Assembly (NCBI GenBank): GCA_016584305.1
Contig: JACEEZ010001805.1
Span: forward strand, 1-64,000
Direction of reading: 5' to 3'
DNA length: 64,000 bases
Source of the DNA: Chionoecetes opilio
Taxonomy: Eukaryota; Arthropoda; Malacostraca; Decapoda; Majidae
Part shown: positions 33,606-44,751 of the stretch, one piece after another
Layout of the letters: each line of letters opens with the position of its first letter
Numbering within the stretch: the first letter of the stretch is position 1
Translations under genes and position numbers: made by a program
The notes under the pieces: model-generated
What the model was told of the DNA's origin: nothing
The model's database searches: none
Seen by the model: only the letters and a program-made list of their open reading frames with translations

Positions 33606-33917
33606 TATAAATTGAAGATTTTTTTTTTTACCATGACATAGGAATGTATACGAACGTTTTCTATCACCTCAATACATTAGATAATGGATAAATAAGAAGT
33701 TAGACTAAAGTAACTTGATATTCAATAACATAAGGTATATTCGTTGTTTTCTCAAAACACGTTTTTTTTACTTTCACGGCCTACCCCTCCTGCCATTTTT
33801 GTAATACAGATCTCAAATTTTGCACACTTTATACTTGCATGCATATGTGTAAAATGACGCAGCGGATTTTGATTACAATGACAGGCGGAATTTCTGGAAT
33901 GTTTCTTATTCTAGATA

Positions 33918-34800
33918 CAGGGAGGTCCCGAAGATACGAGCAGTTAAGTTCCACCTGGCATACTCGTAAAGCGAAATCTCGTATAACGAAACACATAACT
34001 AATGGTAAAATATAGGTTTGGTTCCAGGACCCCATCAATTAAAAAAAAAAAAAAACAACAACCATGTTTTTCAAGCTAAAATAAACTATAGCAAACACAA
34101 CAAACACACAGCGTCTATATTACCCACACTGTACTACCTATTCTGTAGAAAAAGCATTCTGAAAGAGAAAATAGCACACAAAATAATATAACTGCACATT
34201 AATTAAACATATAACATGCATAACAAGCAAAAAAGACGTTGTAATGTATGGGACGCCGCGTGATACAAGAGAAGGTAGTGTAGCGGTCCCAAGGTTGGGG
34301 CCGCACACCTGCTAATTACCCCTAAAGGTCAGGCCACGTCATATGCTTAATTACCCTTCAGGTCAAGCCTTGCTAGGGGTGACCTGACTGTGGTCCCAAG
34401 GTTGGAGCCGCACACCTGGCTAATTACCCCTAAATGTCAGGCTGCGCCATATGCTTAATTACCCTTCAGGTCACGGCTTACTAGGGGTGACCTGACTGCG
34501 GTCCCAAGGTTGGGGCCGCACACCTGCTAATTACCCCTAAATGTCGGGCCACGCCATATGCTTAATTACCCTTCAGGTCACGGCTTGCTAGGGGTGACCT
34601 CACTGGGGTCAACCAAATCCCCTTTTGTCCAGCCCGGGAGTGGTAGGGCGCGCATTTTTAACTTGATAATTTTACTCACCCCAGTTTGAATGTCGTATCA
34701 TTGGATTTTTTATCTCGTATATTGAAAATAGACCCTAATTTACACATCTCATATCATCGGATTATCGTATACCGAATGCTCGTATAACGGGACCTCCCTG
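33918..34800 (-). mobile_element. CAGGGAGG-type TA element, copy 4 (three core units)
   Basis: An 883-bp element, TA at 33916-33917 and 34801-34802. The core has three 107-bp units instead of two (about 34285-34620), which accounts for its extra length. Confidence 0.9.
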
Positions 34801-35357
34801 TATTACATTATTTGCAGAGTGGGATTTTCAACCTTTTTCGGAGTGATAGGAGAATTTCCCTTCGAAACTTTATTGTTGAATGCTTACAGAATACCCTAAG
34901 CTAAATATCTCATCAAACAAAGAATTTTTCAATTTTAAGTAGATTTCCATATGACGTCATATACTGTCGGACCCCACCGAACACGACAGTTACGGTCTTG
35001 ACCCCGTCGTGCACGGCAAAATTCGTGTTCGGCGAATAACAGGTTCAATAGGAAAATAGGGGTTACGTTCCCAGACCATCACTTTTTGGGGGGTCAAAAA
35101 AAAAATTCACTTTTTTTTGATAAGTAAAAAAATAGGTTATGTTCCCAGACCCTCATTTTTGGAGGGTAAAAAATGTTTACTACTATTTTTGGGTGAATAA
35201 GATGAAGGAAACAACTGTTATTACAATTAATATTTTTTATTAATAATAAAAAATACCTTAAAACTAGAAAATGGTTTTCATTAACTATAAAAAAAATAGA
35301 GGTAACAGGCTGCTTGGCTGGTGTAGCAGGAGGCATGGCTGGTGTGCTGGGTGGAGA

Positions 35358-37199
35358 TCACTCACTGTCTGTATCATCTGGATCATCAAAGCCACATAAT
35401 GGGATGGGAGAGACAGATGACATTGATGAGGTAGTATTATCTGGTGTAGCAGGAGTAACAGGCTGCCTGGCTGGTGTAGTAACAGGAGGTGTAGCAGGTG
35501 TAGAATGCTTCTTGGCTGGTGTGCTGGCTGGAGATGGTTTGAAGAAAGCTGTGATGGGCTTTTGGCAAGCAGAGGCCTCCATGCTCCTTAAAGTTTCCTT
35601 GTAGGGTATAAGGCCTTCATCCACAACTCTCTTGAACTTGATGCTCCTCTCCTGTATGGGGTCTTGGTCAGTGAAGAGCTCTGTCAAGTTATCTGCTTCC
35701 CTCAGCAAGCTTCCCAATTTCATGATGGTAAACACAGGCCTTGTCTCTGTGTCGTCATCTTCATCAGCATCATCACCTGCTTGGTCATCCTCATTCATCT
35801 GGATAATCTCTTCCACTGAAGGCTCTGCTCCATGGGAGTCAATGAGTTCTGCCACATCCTCCTCAGTCATGTCAGAGAAGCCTTCACCCCCAACAGTGTG
35901 TGCCAGGTCTACAATGTCCTTCATTTGCTGAGTGACTGCAGGGAACCCATTGAAGTCGTTGACACACTCAGGCCAGAGTGCATACCAACAGGCATTAAGG
36001 GTGCTTGGCTTCACTTCATCCCATGCCTGCTTGATGGTCAAAAGAGCATGTCGGATGTTGTACTGCTTCCAGAAGTCCATGAGAGTCATCGTGCTGTCGT
36101 CTTCCATCCTCTTGAGTGCTTCTCTGTACACAGCCCTCTGGTAGTTGCACTTGAATGTCTTGATCACACCCATGTCCATCGGTTGCAACAGGGAAGTTGT
36201 CCTTGGGGGAAGGTAGGAAACGCACACATTCGGATGGTCCAGGTTAAGTGCCTGTGAAGTGTGTCCACCAGCATTATCCACTAGCAGAACTGCTTAAATG
36301 CCAGATTTTTCTTGGACATGTAGAGCTGCACTTCTGGCACAAAATGTTCGTGGAACCACTCCTCAAACACCTTCGCTGTCACCCATGCCTTCTTGTTTGA
36401 TTTCCATACCACTGACAGAAAACGCTTGTTGAGTCCCTTCAGAGCACGTGGGTTGGCAGCACGATACACAAGGAGCGTTTAATCTTGCAGTCCCCTGCAG
36501 CATTCCCCACAAACAGCAGTGTCAGACGGTCCTTAAATGCCTTGAATCCTGGTAACTTCTTGACTTCCTTGTGGATGTAAGTCCTATTGCCCATTTTCTT
36601 GTAAAATAGGCCAGTTTCGTCCGCGTTGAACACCTGCTCAGGTAGGTAGTCACTGTCTTCAATCAGGGACTTGAAGGTGCTGAGGTATGCCTGCGCCCCT
36701 TCCTTATCAGCTGACCCACTCTCACCTGTGAAAAAAAACGAAGAAAAAACCTTTTCATTATGGGAATATGGCAAGTCAATAGATAGATAGATAGAAGTGT
36801 GAAAAAATATTTAATGCTCTTCATTACGGGAATATAGCACGAGTCAATATTAGATAGATAGAAGTGTGAAAATATATTGAATGTTTTTACCTGTGCGAGC
36901 AATGTTGTGCAGGCTAAAACGCTGCTTGAATCTATGGAACCACCCATGGCTGGCAATAAACCCGGGGGCAGGGGAGGATCCAGAAGGCTCCTTCTCTGCT
37001 AGGTGGTCGTAGATGCTCCTCGCCTTTTCCCTGATGGCTACGCCGTCCACGTTGCTCTTCCGCTGGTCCACTTGCTCTGATATCCACCTGTTATGCGTAA
37101 ATGACAAGAAAAAAACAATGCGTAAATACAATGGTACTGTACAACGGTATGCCTCAACACACACACACATGCATGCATGCTAACACACTGCACGTAGCA

Positions 37200-37235
<36 letters not shown>

Positions 37236-37239
37236 CACA

Positions 37240-37278
<39 letters not shown>

Positions 37279-38004
37279 ACCACACACACACACCACACAC
37301 ACACACACACACACGCCTCAACACAGCCCACACCACCGCAGCACCTGTAACACACCTGCACGTAGCACCACACACACACACACACACACATCCTCAACAC
37401 AGCCCCACCACCACCGCAGCACCTGTTAACACACCTGCACGTAGCAACACACACCACACAACCATGCCTCAACACAGCCCACACCACCGCAGCACCTGTT
37501 AACACACCTGCACGTAGCACAACACACACACACACCACACACACACACACCCGTAGTAATATACGTAGTAACATAGGTAAATAACAACTTTATTCATATG
37601 AATAAAATTAACTCACCTGTAACACCCTTACACACCACCCAGCACCTGTTAGCACACCACATGTAGCAACACACACACAATAACATAAACTTATTTATAT
37701 GAAAAATCATTAACTCCACCTGTTCAGTATTTTTTCTATCTTCTCTACAGCGGTCACGTCGGCTCACAGAAGCCACCTTGCTAGAGACATCAGCACTCTC
37801 CGCACAGCTTTGTCCTTATTTTTTCACGGGTCTTCCAGATGGTACAACAGTGGCCTCATGCAGGCCAAACTTCTTGCCCTAGCAGACCAGCCTAGGCCAC
37901 TATCAATCACAGCAAGCACCATCCATCTTCTCCGCTAGGGACAACACTTTCCTCTTCTTCTCGCTTGACCCTGGAGTAGGTGGAGCCGAACGCTTGGAAG
38001 ACAT
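35358..38004 (-). pseudogene. Tigger/pogo transposase gene with two introns, frameshifted
   Basis: ATG at 38004 starts a basic N-terminus (MSSKRSAPPTPGSSEKKRK, LSLAEKMDG). It then loses frame in the psq-type HTH (GLGWSA and FGLHEATV-like pieces in other frames). An intron (37719-37088, GT-AG) filled with CA repeats separates it from the CENP-B-type HTH (RWISEQVDQRKSNVDG, FIASHGWFHRFKQRFSLHNI). A second intron (36890-36726, GT-AG, 165 nt) joins ARTG to ESGSADKEGA. The DDE domain has FNADETGLFYKKM, VDNAGGHTSQALN and QPMDMGVIKTFK, so all three catalytic Asp residues are visible. Frameshifts near 36475 and 36290 and the N-terminal breaks make it non-functional. A Thr/Pro-rich tail ends DDTDSE. 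It would cut and paste the surrounding element. Confidence 0.88.
37160..37560 (+). repeat. (CA)n microsatellite with interspersed minisatellite
   Basis: Long CACACA runs alternate with about four copies of a unit including cctcaacacagcccacacca and cagcacctgtaacacacctg. The array lies inside the first transposase intron; open frames over it are artefacts. Confidence 0.92.
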
Positions 38005-39103
38005 GGCCAGCACAGACACACACGACGTGAGGCAACAGCAGCACGAGCAAAGAGAGAAAGACTACGTGTAGCAGCTCTGGCGGCCCAGGCTGAGCGTGCC
38101 CAGGCTGTCCCCGGCAAAAATGGCCGCCGACAGCATCGACAACATCCGCCGGAAATTCAAATTCGTGTTATCGCGAGTAAAACTCGTGTTCGGCAAGTCA
38201 TGGGATATTTTACCTATTCGTGTAAGTGCGAGTTTCGTGCAGGGCGAACTCATGTTCGGCGGGGTCCGACAGTATATATAAAAAATAAAAAAATCCAATA
38301 GTAATGAAACTTGGTCAGATAATGTAAACGCTCACGAAAAACACGATGGAGATAAGATTTTGGCTCTAAAAGCAGCCTGGGAAATTTTGCCATCACCTGT
38401 GTGGTGTCCCCTTAAGTTTCCTTTCAAACCGTTCTATTGCAGCTACTGTAGACTGACATTGTTCTTAAGCGCCTAACTTCTGATCTTTCTATAATTTCTG
38501 ATTGGAGCAAAGCAAACCTTGTTTTGTTCCATGCCTCAAAAACCCAATTTCTTCACCTATCTACTCGACAAAACCTACCAGATAACTATCCCCTCTTCTT
38601 CAATGACACTCAACTATCTCCTTCTACAATGAACATTCTTGGACTATCCTTTACTAAAAATCTGAACTGGAAATCTCACATCTCATCTCTTGCTAAAACA
38701 GCTTCTAAGAAGTTAGGTGTCCTGTGGCATCTGCATCCTTTTTTTTTCTCCTTCCCAGTTGCTTGCTCTCTACAGGGGCCTTATCCGCCCATGTATGGAG
38801 TATGTCTCACATGTTTGGGGAGGATTACCTCATACAGCTCTCCTAAACAGGGTTGAGTCGAAAGCTTTTCGTCTCATCAACTCCCCTCCTCTGACTGACT
38901 GTCTTCAATCTTTAAATCACCGCCGCAATGATGCTTCTCTTGCTATCTTCTACCGTTATTTTCATGCCCACTGCTCTTCTGAACTTGCTAACTGCCTGCC
39001 TCCCCCCATTCCGCGGCCTCGCTGCACAAGACTTTCTACTCATCCTCATCCCTATTCTGTCCATCTTCCTAATGCAAGAGTTAATCAGTACGAAAAACTT
39101 TTC

Positions 39104-40644
39104 ATGAAAAAAACAAAAACCAAGAAAAACGGAAAGTGTTCGGGAAAGGCGGGAAGTGCAGAGCTTCCAGGCTCTGCCACAGGAGCCAGAACCCGCCCGC
39201 CAACACCTGCGGGTCGCCCTCCAGCACGTGCATCCTCCAAACGTGTGCGTCGCCTCTCCTCCTCCAACGACGACTCTCCCCTTCAGGGAAGCTTGCCACC
39301 CCTCCCAAGCCTGCCCCCAAGAAACCCAAGAACTCCACACCTCGACCGTGTGACACTGATATGGACACTGACGAAGACGGCTTCACCACCGTACACAGAA
39401 ATAAAAGGCGACGGGCCCCTACATCCCCGCCCCAGTCTCCAGCTAAGTCGGGAAACGACCATCCCCTCGACCAGTCAGCACAACTACGCCCATCAGTCTC
39501 GGTCCCTCGTCCAATACCTCTGCAGTCCGCCTACCCAGCCTTCCGTATCGTACATCAAGACGGGTTCCAGACGAGCTACGATGCTGTAGCAACCCTGGAG
39601 GACAGGTACCCAGCCTTAATAATGAGGAACCTTGTGGGGAAGGACGGCAGTTCAGTCCTTGTACCCAAGGACGAGGAAACTTACCTGCAGCTCGATGCCA
39701 TCGCTTCCGATCCAGAAGCTCAGGTGAGAATCGACCCTGCGACTCAGACAACAAAGGGCGTGATCATGGGTTACCCCGTTCGCATGTCACTGTCTCTGCT
39801 ACACCGCCATCCTCAGGTAGAAGAAGCCACCAGGTGCCTCACTTCACGCTCGAAGGAGGAAACTCGGCAGGTCCTAGTGACTATTCGCGGACCCCTCCCT
39901 TCTTCCCTGTCGCTCGGAAACTGGGGCACGTACTACCTGCGCCCCTACACGCCAGAGCCACTTCGATGCTTCGGCTGCCAACGCTTTGGTCATCACCAAG
40001 CGTCCTGCACAAGACCAGCTGTGTGCGGAATCTGCAGTGGCTCCCACGAAACAAACGCTTGCCTTACGAAATACAAGGCCAAGGAGGCAGTGACACACAA
40101 ATGACCCAACTGCTCATGTCACCACCACGCGTGGAACCCAAGCTGCCCCGTTCATCTCCAACTTGTCAACCGGGGCTGACAGCGCCAGGTGGCGTGGGTC
40201 GTGGGGCAACAACAAGCCTCAACCACTCCTGCTCCTCCTGGCACTTTCGTGTGGGGCCAGCAGAGAAGGGCACCTCCTCAAGCTTCTGCCGCGCTTCCAC
40301 CGACTCCCGAAGAATTCCCTCCTCTTGGTCCTGCCCAATCTTCCTCACCCCAACCCGCTCCAGTGGACCCGAGTGTGCCTCGTACCACCTCAGTCCCTCC
40401 TCCTACAGAGATGCCACCTCCTCCTCCTCCAGGCTTCGTCCAGCTCTCCACCGCCGAGCTGCGATACTTCGGGAAGGAATTGGCACTCGCGGTGACACAA
40501 ACGTTGGCAGAGTCTCTAGGAGTAAAAATCAATCTAGAGGCTATAGAGAGGGTAGAAGACAGCATTACCGACAAGGCTGTCAGCAAGATAGCTGCAGCCG
40601 TCAGCCGCCCAGTCACACCGCTCCTCGACAGACTCACCAACTAA
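39104..40644 (+). pseudogene. LINE ORF1, gag-like nucleic-acid-binding protein
   Basis: ATG at 39104 opens a Lys/Arg/Ser/Pro-rich N-terminus (MKKTKTKKNGK) that shifts frame near 39285 into a frame running to 40644. The middle contains DTDMDTDEDGFTTVHRNKRR and a folded region (QDGFQTSYDAVATLEDRYPA). Then come CCHC knuckles, CFGCQRFGHHQASC and CGICSGSHETNAC; a third knuckle (PNCSCHHHAWNPSC) follows an in-frame TGA at 40102-40104 that has replaced its first Cys. A second TGA is at 40177-40179. The C-terminal part is proline-rich (PPTEMPPPPPPGFVQL) with a helical end (LAVTQTLAESLGV). The protein would bind element RNA in ribonucleoprotein particles. Confidence 0.82.
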
Positions 40645-40660
40645 CACTGACTCCATCTCC

Positions 40661-43600
40661 TTGTTCCAAGGCTCGCCGCGAGGGACTCCCCAGCTCCTCT
40701 CAGCCCGGTGCCACAACAATACAGACCAAGGCACAGATCCACTAGAAGGCATCACCTTCTGCCAGTGGAACTGCTTGGGAGCTCGACGTAAGTACGCCAC
40801 CCTACTTGAAACAGCCCACCAGGACAGGGTGGATGTTTTTCTTCTACAGGAAACCCTACTCCCAGAGAATGCCAACTTCACTCTACCTGGCTTCCACACC
40901 TACCTTCTACCTCACGTTCGGGGTGGTGCACGGGGGTGTGCGATACTTGTCCGCCGCCACTTTCGGTCAGAGAAGGTCCAGGCTCCAATTGACTGTGGTG
41001 AAAATGTGGAAGTGCAGGCTGTCATTATCCACCTCCCAGCTATTTCACTACACGTCTACAACCTGTACAAGCCGCAAGATGCTGAACTCAACCTAAATGA
41101 ACTTTTCACCCATGCTTCTGCTGTGCCTGTTCTTTTAGGGGGTGATTTCAACGCTCACCATCCCTCTCTGCACTCTCCGAGACCCACCAATGATGCTGGC
41201 CTACACATTGAAGAGGTGATGGAAGATCCAGGTGGCGTTATGCTCAATGACACCACTCAGCTCACCCACGTCAGGCAGGGCCGCCTGGACCTCAGTTTTG
41301 TGTCCACATGTCTTGCAACAGTCTCCAGATGGTCTCTCCACCCAACCCTGACTAGCGATCATTTTGGAATTTTGTTGCACATACCCGTTGACACACTTCC
41401 CCCACCTCGGCGCCCACCACCACGCTATAACATGCACCTTGCTGATTGGATGACATTCCATGCTGCCTCCGAAGACATCTTCCGCGCCACTATCGCCGGC
41501 TTGCCCCTTGATGAACACGTACAACACATCGTCAACACCATCATCCAAACAGCCAACGCATCCATCCCTCTCACCAAGCCGCACAGAGTCAACCACCGCG
41601 ACCACTGGATTTATTGTAAGAGAGTACAAGAACTGAATAGTCGAGTCAATGCAGCCAGAAAAGCATATAGACGGAAACCAACACCCGAGACACGCCACTA
41701 TCTCTAGTCTGTGGTCCGACACACAACCTCTACTAAGAACGCCATGAAGGATTCTGCCTGGCTAGAATGGTGCAGAGACCTTAGTGCCCACACCACACTG
41801 AAGGCAATGTGGGAAAAGCTCAGGGCAGTGCAAAGGTCTCGCCCCCTTCCACCTCCATCCCACCCTGACCCTATGGGTGAAGCAGAACTTTTGGCTGCGC
41901 ACTTTGCCTCACGCACTTCACCTACCCTACTCCCTCTCGACACCCAGGCAAGGCAGCGTGAATTAAGAGAGGTGAGGGAGCTCACCACCCGCTTGGCGTG
42001 TGAGCAGTCAGACGATACAGATCTCCCCTTCACTCAGGGAGAACTCGAAACGGCCTTGAGTAAGAAAACTGACACTGCACCGGGAGCTGATAGAATCACC
42101 TATTCCATGCTGGCGCATCTGAGCTGTAGGGGGCGAGCCCAGCTCCTTCAGCTATACAACCAATCCCTGGCTGAGGGTAGGCTCCCACTTGTGTGGAAGG
42201 CTGCCGTCATCCAGCCAATCCCCAAGCCCAAGGAGCCTGGCGCTATGCGACCCATCTCGCTGCTAAGTTGCCTTGGAAAGACAATGGAGAGGATGATTCT
42301 TGCAAGGCTGAAGTGGAAAATGGGACCACTTCACTCCACTTACTCGCCTAACTCTCTAACACCAGCGCGACCGACTGTCTAATGACGCTCCTTGGTACAC
42401 TAAGGAGGAGACGAGGTATGGCCATCTTCTTAGACCTGGAGAAGGCCTTCAAGTTGGCTAGCCCCACTACCATCCTAGCCCTTCTAGCTCGAAAGGGAGT
42501 CCGAGGCCGCTTGCTGACTTGGCTGCGGAGCTTTTTCACTGACCGTGGAGCCAAAGTAAAATTTAAAGGAAAGTTGTCTTCCCATCACCCACACATCAAT
42601 GGCATGCCTCAAGGCAGCATCCTTAGCCCATTCTTGTTTAACATTCTTGTTGAAGACCTTCTTAATGCTCAGTATGGTCCTGGAGTGAGGCTTCTGTGTT
42701 ATGCAGATGACCTTGCCTTGGTGCTCCCGCGTAGGGATGCCTTTCGCCTGGTTCCTAATACTCTCGCACGACTGCAGAACAATGTGCTGAATTGGGGCTA
42801 AAAATCAACCATACAAAATCTCGGTTTATGTCCTTTGGACTTCTGCCTCCTGAACATCCACTCCATTTTGGCGGGACCGAGCTCCTCCGTACAAGGACTC
42901 GCCAATACCTCGGCGTGTGGCTGGACGATGGATTCACTTTCAAAAGTTATGTTCAACATCTTAGAGACCGAGCAGCTGCCCGCACAAAGGTACTCAAGGC
43001 CATATCTTGCAGAGGAGCAGGCGCCTCCTTCATGGTCAAACGTACTTTCTATGTCCAAGCCATCCGCTCTGCCATTGACTACAGTGCTCCATGTCTCCCT
43101 GGCTTAAAATCAGTGCCTTTTGTCATCACTTGAAGTGGCACAAAACGAGGGCCTGCACACGATCCTCAGAGCACCACGCTGGACGCGCCTACACACTCTG
43201 CGTGCCGAGTGTGGTCTCCCTTCACTACAACACCGCATCCTAGAGCGAACGTCAACCTTTGTTGCGAGGTTCGTAAGAAGACGTCCAACTGAACAGGTAA
43301 CCACCGAAATCCTGCGCACCTACCAACAACCTGCCAACCAAGATCTTGACCGCAACTGGGTTCATTCTGCAGCGGATGCCACACGTGCAGTTGGCATCAG
43401 CGCTGCTGTACAGGCCGGCCCCGATCTGCCTCACCCTGATTTTGCTTCACCCCCTCCTTGGCAGCCCAAACCAATTTCCATCATCCATCCTGGTGCTGCA
43501 AAACCCAAGGCTACCCTCCCTACCATACTTAGACAAGAAAGCCTTGCGGCCATACATGCCATTTCCACTCCTGGCACAACCACCTATTTTACTGATGGGT

Positions 43601-44412
43601 CTGTCAGTAATACGGTGCGGCTGGGGCCGCCTTTGTGTGTGAAGGACACGTCCACTCCTGTCGCATCACCGACGGTGTTTCGGCCTTCCAAGCTGAACTC
43701 ACTGCCATACAATGCGCCCTCGAACATGCAAGGAATCTACGTGACGGTGCCATCAACATCTTCACCGACTCGCTCTCATCATTGGAGGCACTCGATCACC
43801 TCTCCTTAAAGGACAACGTATTACTCTTGTCATCAATCTACCATCTTTTTCAACGCCTTGCAGCTCACAATAACACCATCACCCTTCACTGGGTCCCGGG
43901 GCATGTAGGGATCGCGGGCAATAAGCGCGCGGACCAAGCTGCTCGACATGCCGCCACCAACAAGCCTGTCTCTGTCCGGCTCTCCCCCAGCCTCTCACTC
44001 ATCAAGTCTCGTGTGTCTGCTGCAATGAAGAGACTTGACAAGGGGGCCTTTGAAGACCTTCTCGCAGAGGGTTCAGTCTCCGCTATGTGGTATGCAACAG
44101 TCACTCGATTTGAACCATTCTTCCCGCCTTCTACGATGGATCCACGCACCATCACCAGCCTGCATCGCCTTCGCCTGGGCTACCTCGGAACAACCCAAAC
44201 GACAAATGAAGCGGCCAACCCATGCGAACACTGCCAAGAGGTGGAGGAATCACAACTACTACTCTATGTCCTGCATTGCCCTTCCACCGCCCGGCTGCAC
44301 CTCTACCGTCACAACTTCCCCAAGGGAAGTCGAAACGGCAGCCTCAGTCCTGAGTGCTGTCCCCCTAAATGTCCTTGCTGAAGTCGTCGCCTCATACCCT
44401 CCACCCCGTTAA
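40661..44412 (+). pseudogene. LINE ORF2: endonuclease, reverse transcriptase, RNase H
   Basis: The APE-type endonuclease is complete: FCQWNCLGARR, FLLQETLLP, GGDFNAHHPSL, RLDLSFVS and TSDHFGIL give all catalytic motifs. An in-frame TAG at 41705-41707 interrupts, then the same frame goes to 42380. RT motifs: APGADRITYSML, MRPISLLSCLGKTMERMIL, then after a shift near 42340-42385 IFLDLEKAFKLASP, GMPQGSILSPFLFN and CYADDLALVLP. Further shifts lie near 42795, 43120 and 43640. RNase H: YFTDGSVS, FQAELTAIQCAL, IFTDSLSSLEAL and HWVPGHVGIAGNKRADQAA. The C-terminal Cys/His motif CEHCQEVEESQLLLYVLHC follows. The end at 44412 needs one more shift near 44320. The copy is dead but well preserved. Confidence 0.88.
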
Positions 44413-44751
44413 CTACTGTGACATCTAACTGCTTAACACTGACGGGCTCTTAGAAAGCCTGTGCCTTCCTACAATGGAAGTGCAATAAAAAAAAATCTGT
44501 ATTTTTACTCCTTCATCCCTTTCACCGGTAAACTCTGGAAATCTTTTCCTGTTTATATTTTTCCACCTTCCTATGACTTATCTTTTCAAGAGAAGAGTGA
44601 CAAGACACCTCCCGAACTAAATTAGCCCACCCCCCTTTTATTATTCTCTTACTGTCTTCTTTATAGGGACTGGCAACTAAGCGGGCTTTGTGTTACCTCT
44701 TTTTGTTGTGCCTTTGGCCAGTCCTTAGTGATTAAAAAAAAAAAAAAAAAA

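Larger units (their letters stand above)
34964..38272 (-). mobile_element. Tigger-like DNA transposon, nearly complete
   Basis: A 3,309-bp element with inverted ends CTGTCGGACCCCACCGAACA and (inverted right end) CTGTCGGACCCCGCCGAACA, flanked by TA (34962-34963, 38273-38274). It carries a minus-strand transposase gene with introns. Subterminal words are cgtgttcggcgaa and cgaacacgac. It is inserted in the TTAA element. Confidence 0.92.
33282..38411. mobile_element. TTAA element containing two TA elements
   Basis: Inverted ends GGGGACACCA and TGGTGTCCCC are flanked by TTAA at 33278-33281 and 38412-38415. Removing everything from 33282 to 38415 restores the LINE reading ctgtaccttcatcttaagtt. Its own sequence is about 0.9 kb (33282-33915, 34803-34961, 38275-38411) and non-coding. 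TTAA duplication points to a piggyBac-like family; no transposase is present. Confidence 0.85.
39091..44495 (+). mobile_element. RNase H-bearing LINE, near full length
   Basis: A 5.4-kb element with ORF1 (39104-40644), ORF2 (40661-44412), a short 3' UTR and an A-rich tail (aataaaaaaaaat at 44484-44495). It is flanked by atcagta (39084-39090) and atctgta (44495-44501), a 7-bp target duplication with one change, and inserted in the L3 LINE. An ORF2 order of endonuclease, RT, RNase H puts it in the I/R1/Loa/Ingi group; the exact clade is not decided. There are few breaks, so it is a young copy. Confidence 0.88.
32950..44751 (+). pseudogene. Jockey/CR1-range LINE split by two large insertions (copy L3)
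   Basis: Host pieces are 32950-33281 (SNPSNYRPIALTSCLAKVFE, YSFRKGRSTDDLLAFLTESW, VALDISKAFDRVWH), 38412-39090 and 44502-44751. The second piece lacks the catalytic YADD region: after gctactgtagac it jumps to the KTQFLHLSTRQNL segment. The third is the C-terminus plus 3' UTR with poly-A at 44733-44751. The 3' UTR has a ggactggc/gccagtcc inverted repeat. Copies L1 (57644-59019) and L2 (59356-60770) show the uninterrupted order. Inserts are the TTAA element 33282-38411 and the RNase H LINE 39091-44495. Confidence 0.87.

Noticed and set aside
37101..37574. Thr/His- or Val/Cys-rich frames
   Set aside because: Products of the CA microsatellite in the transposase intron.
32950..44751. LTR retrotransposon or retroviral-like element
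   Set aside because: No long direct repeats, integrase or protease; all RTs here are of the LINE type with poly-A or microsatellite tails.
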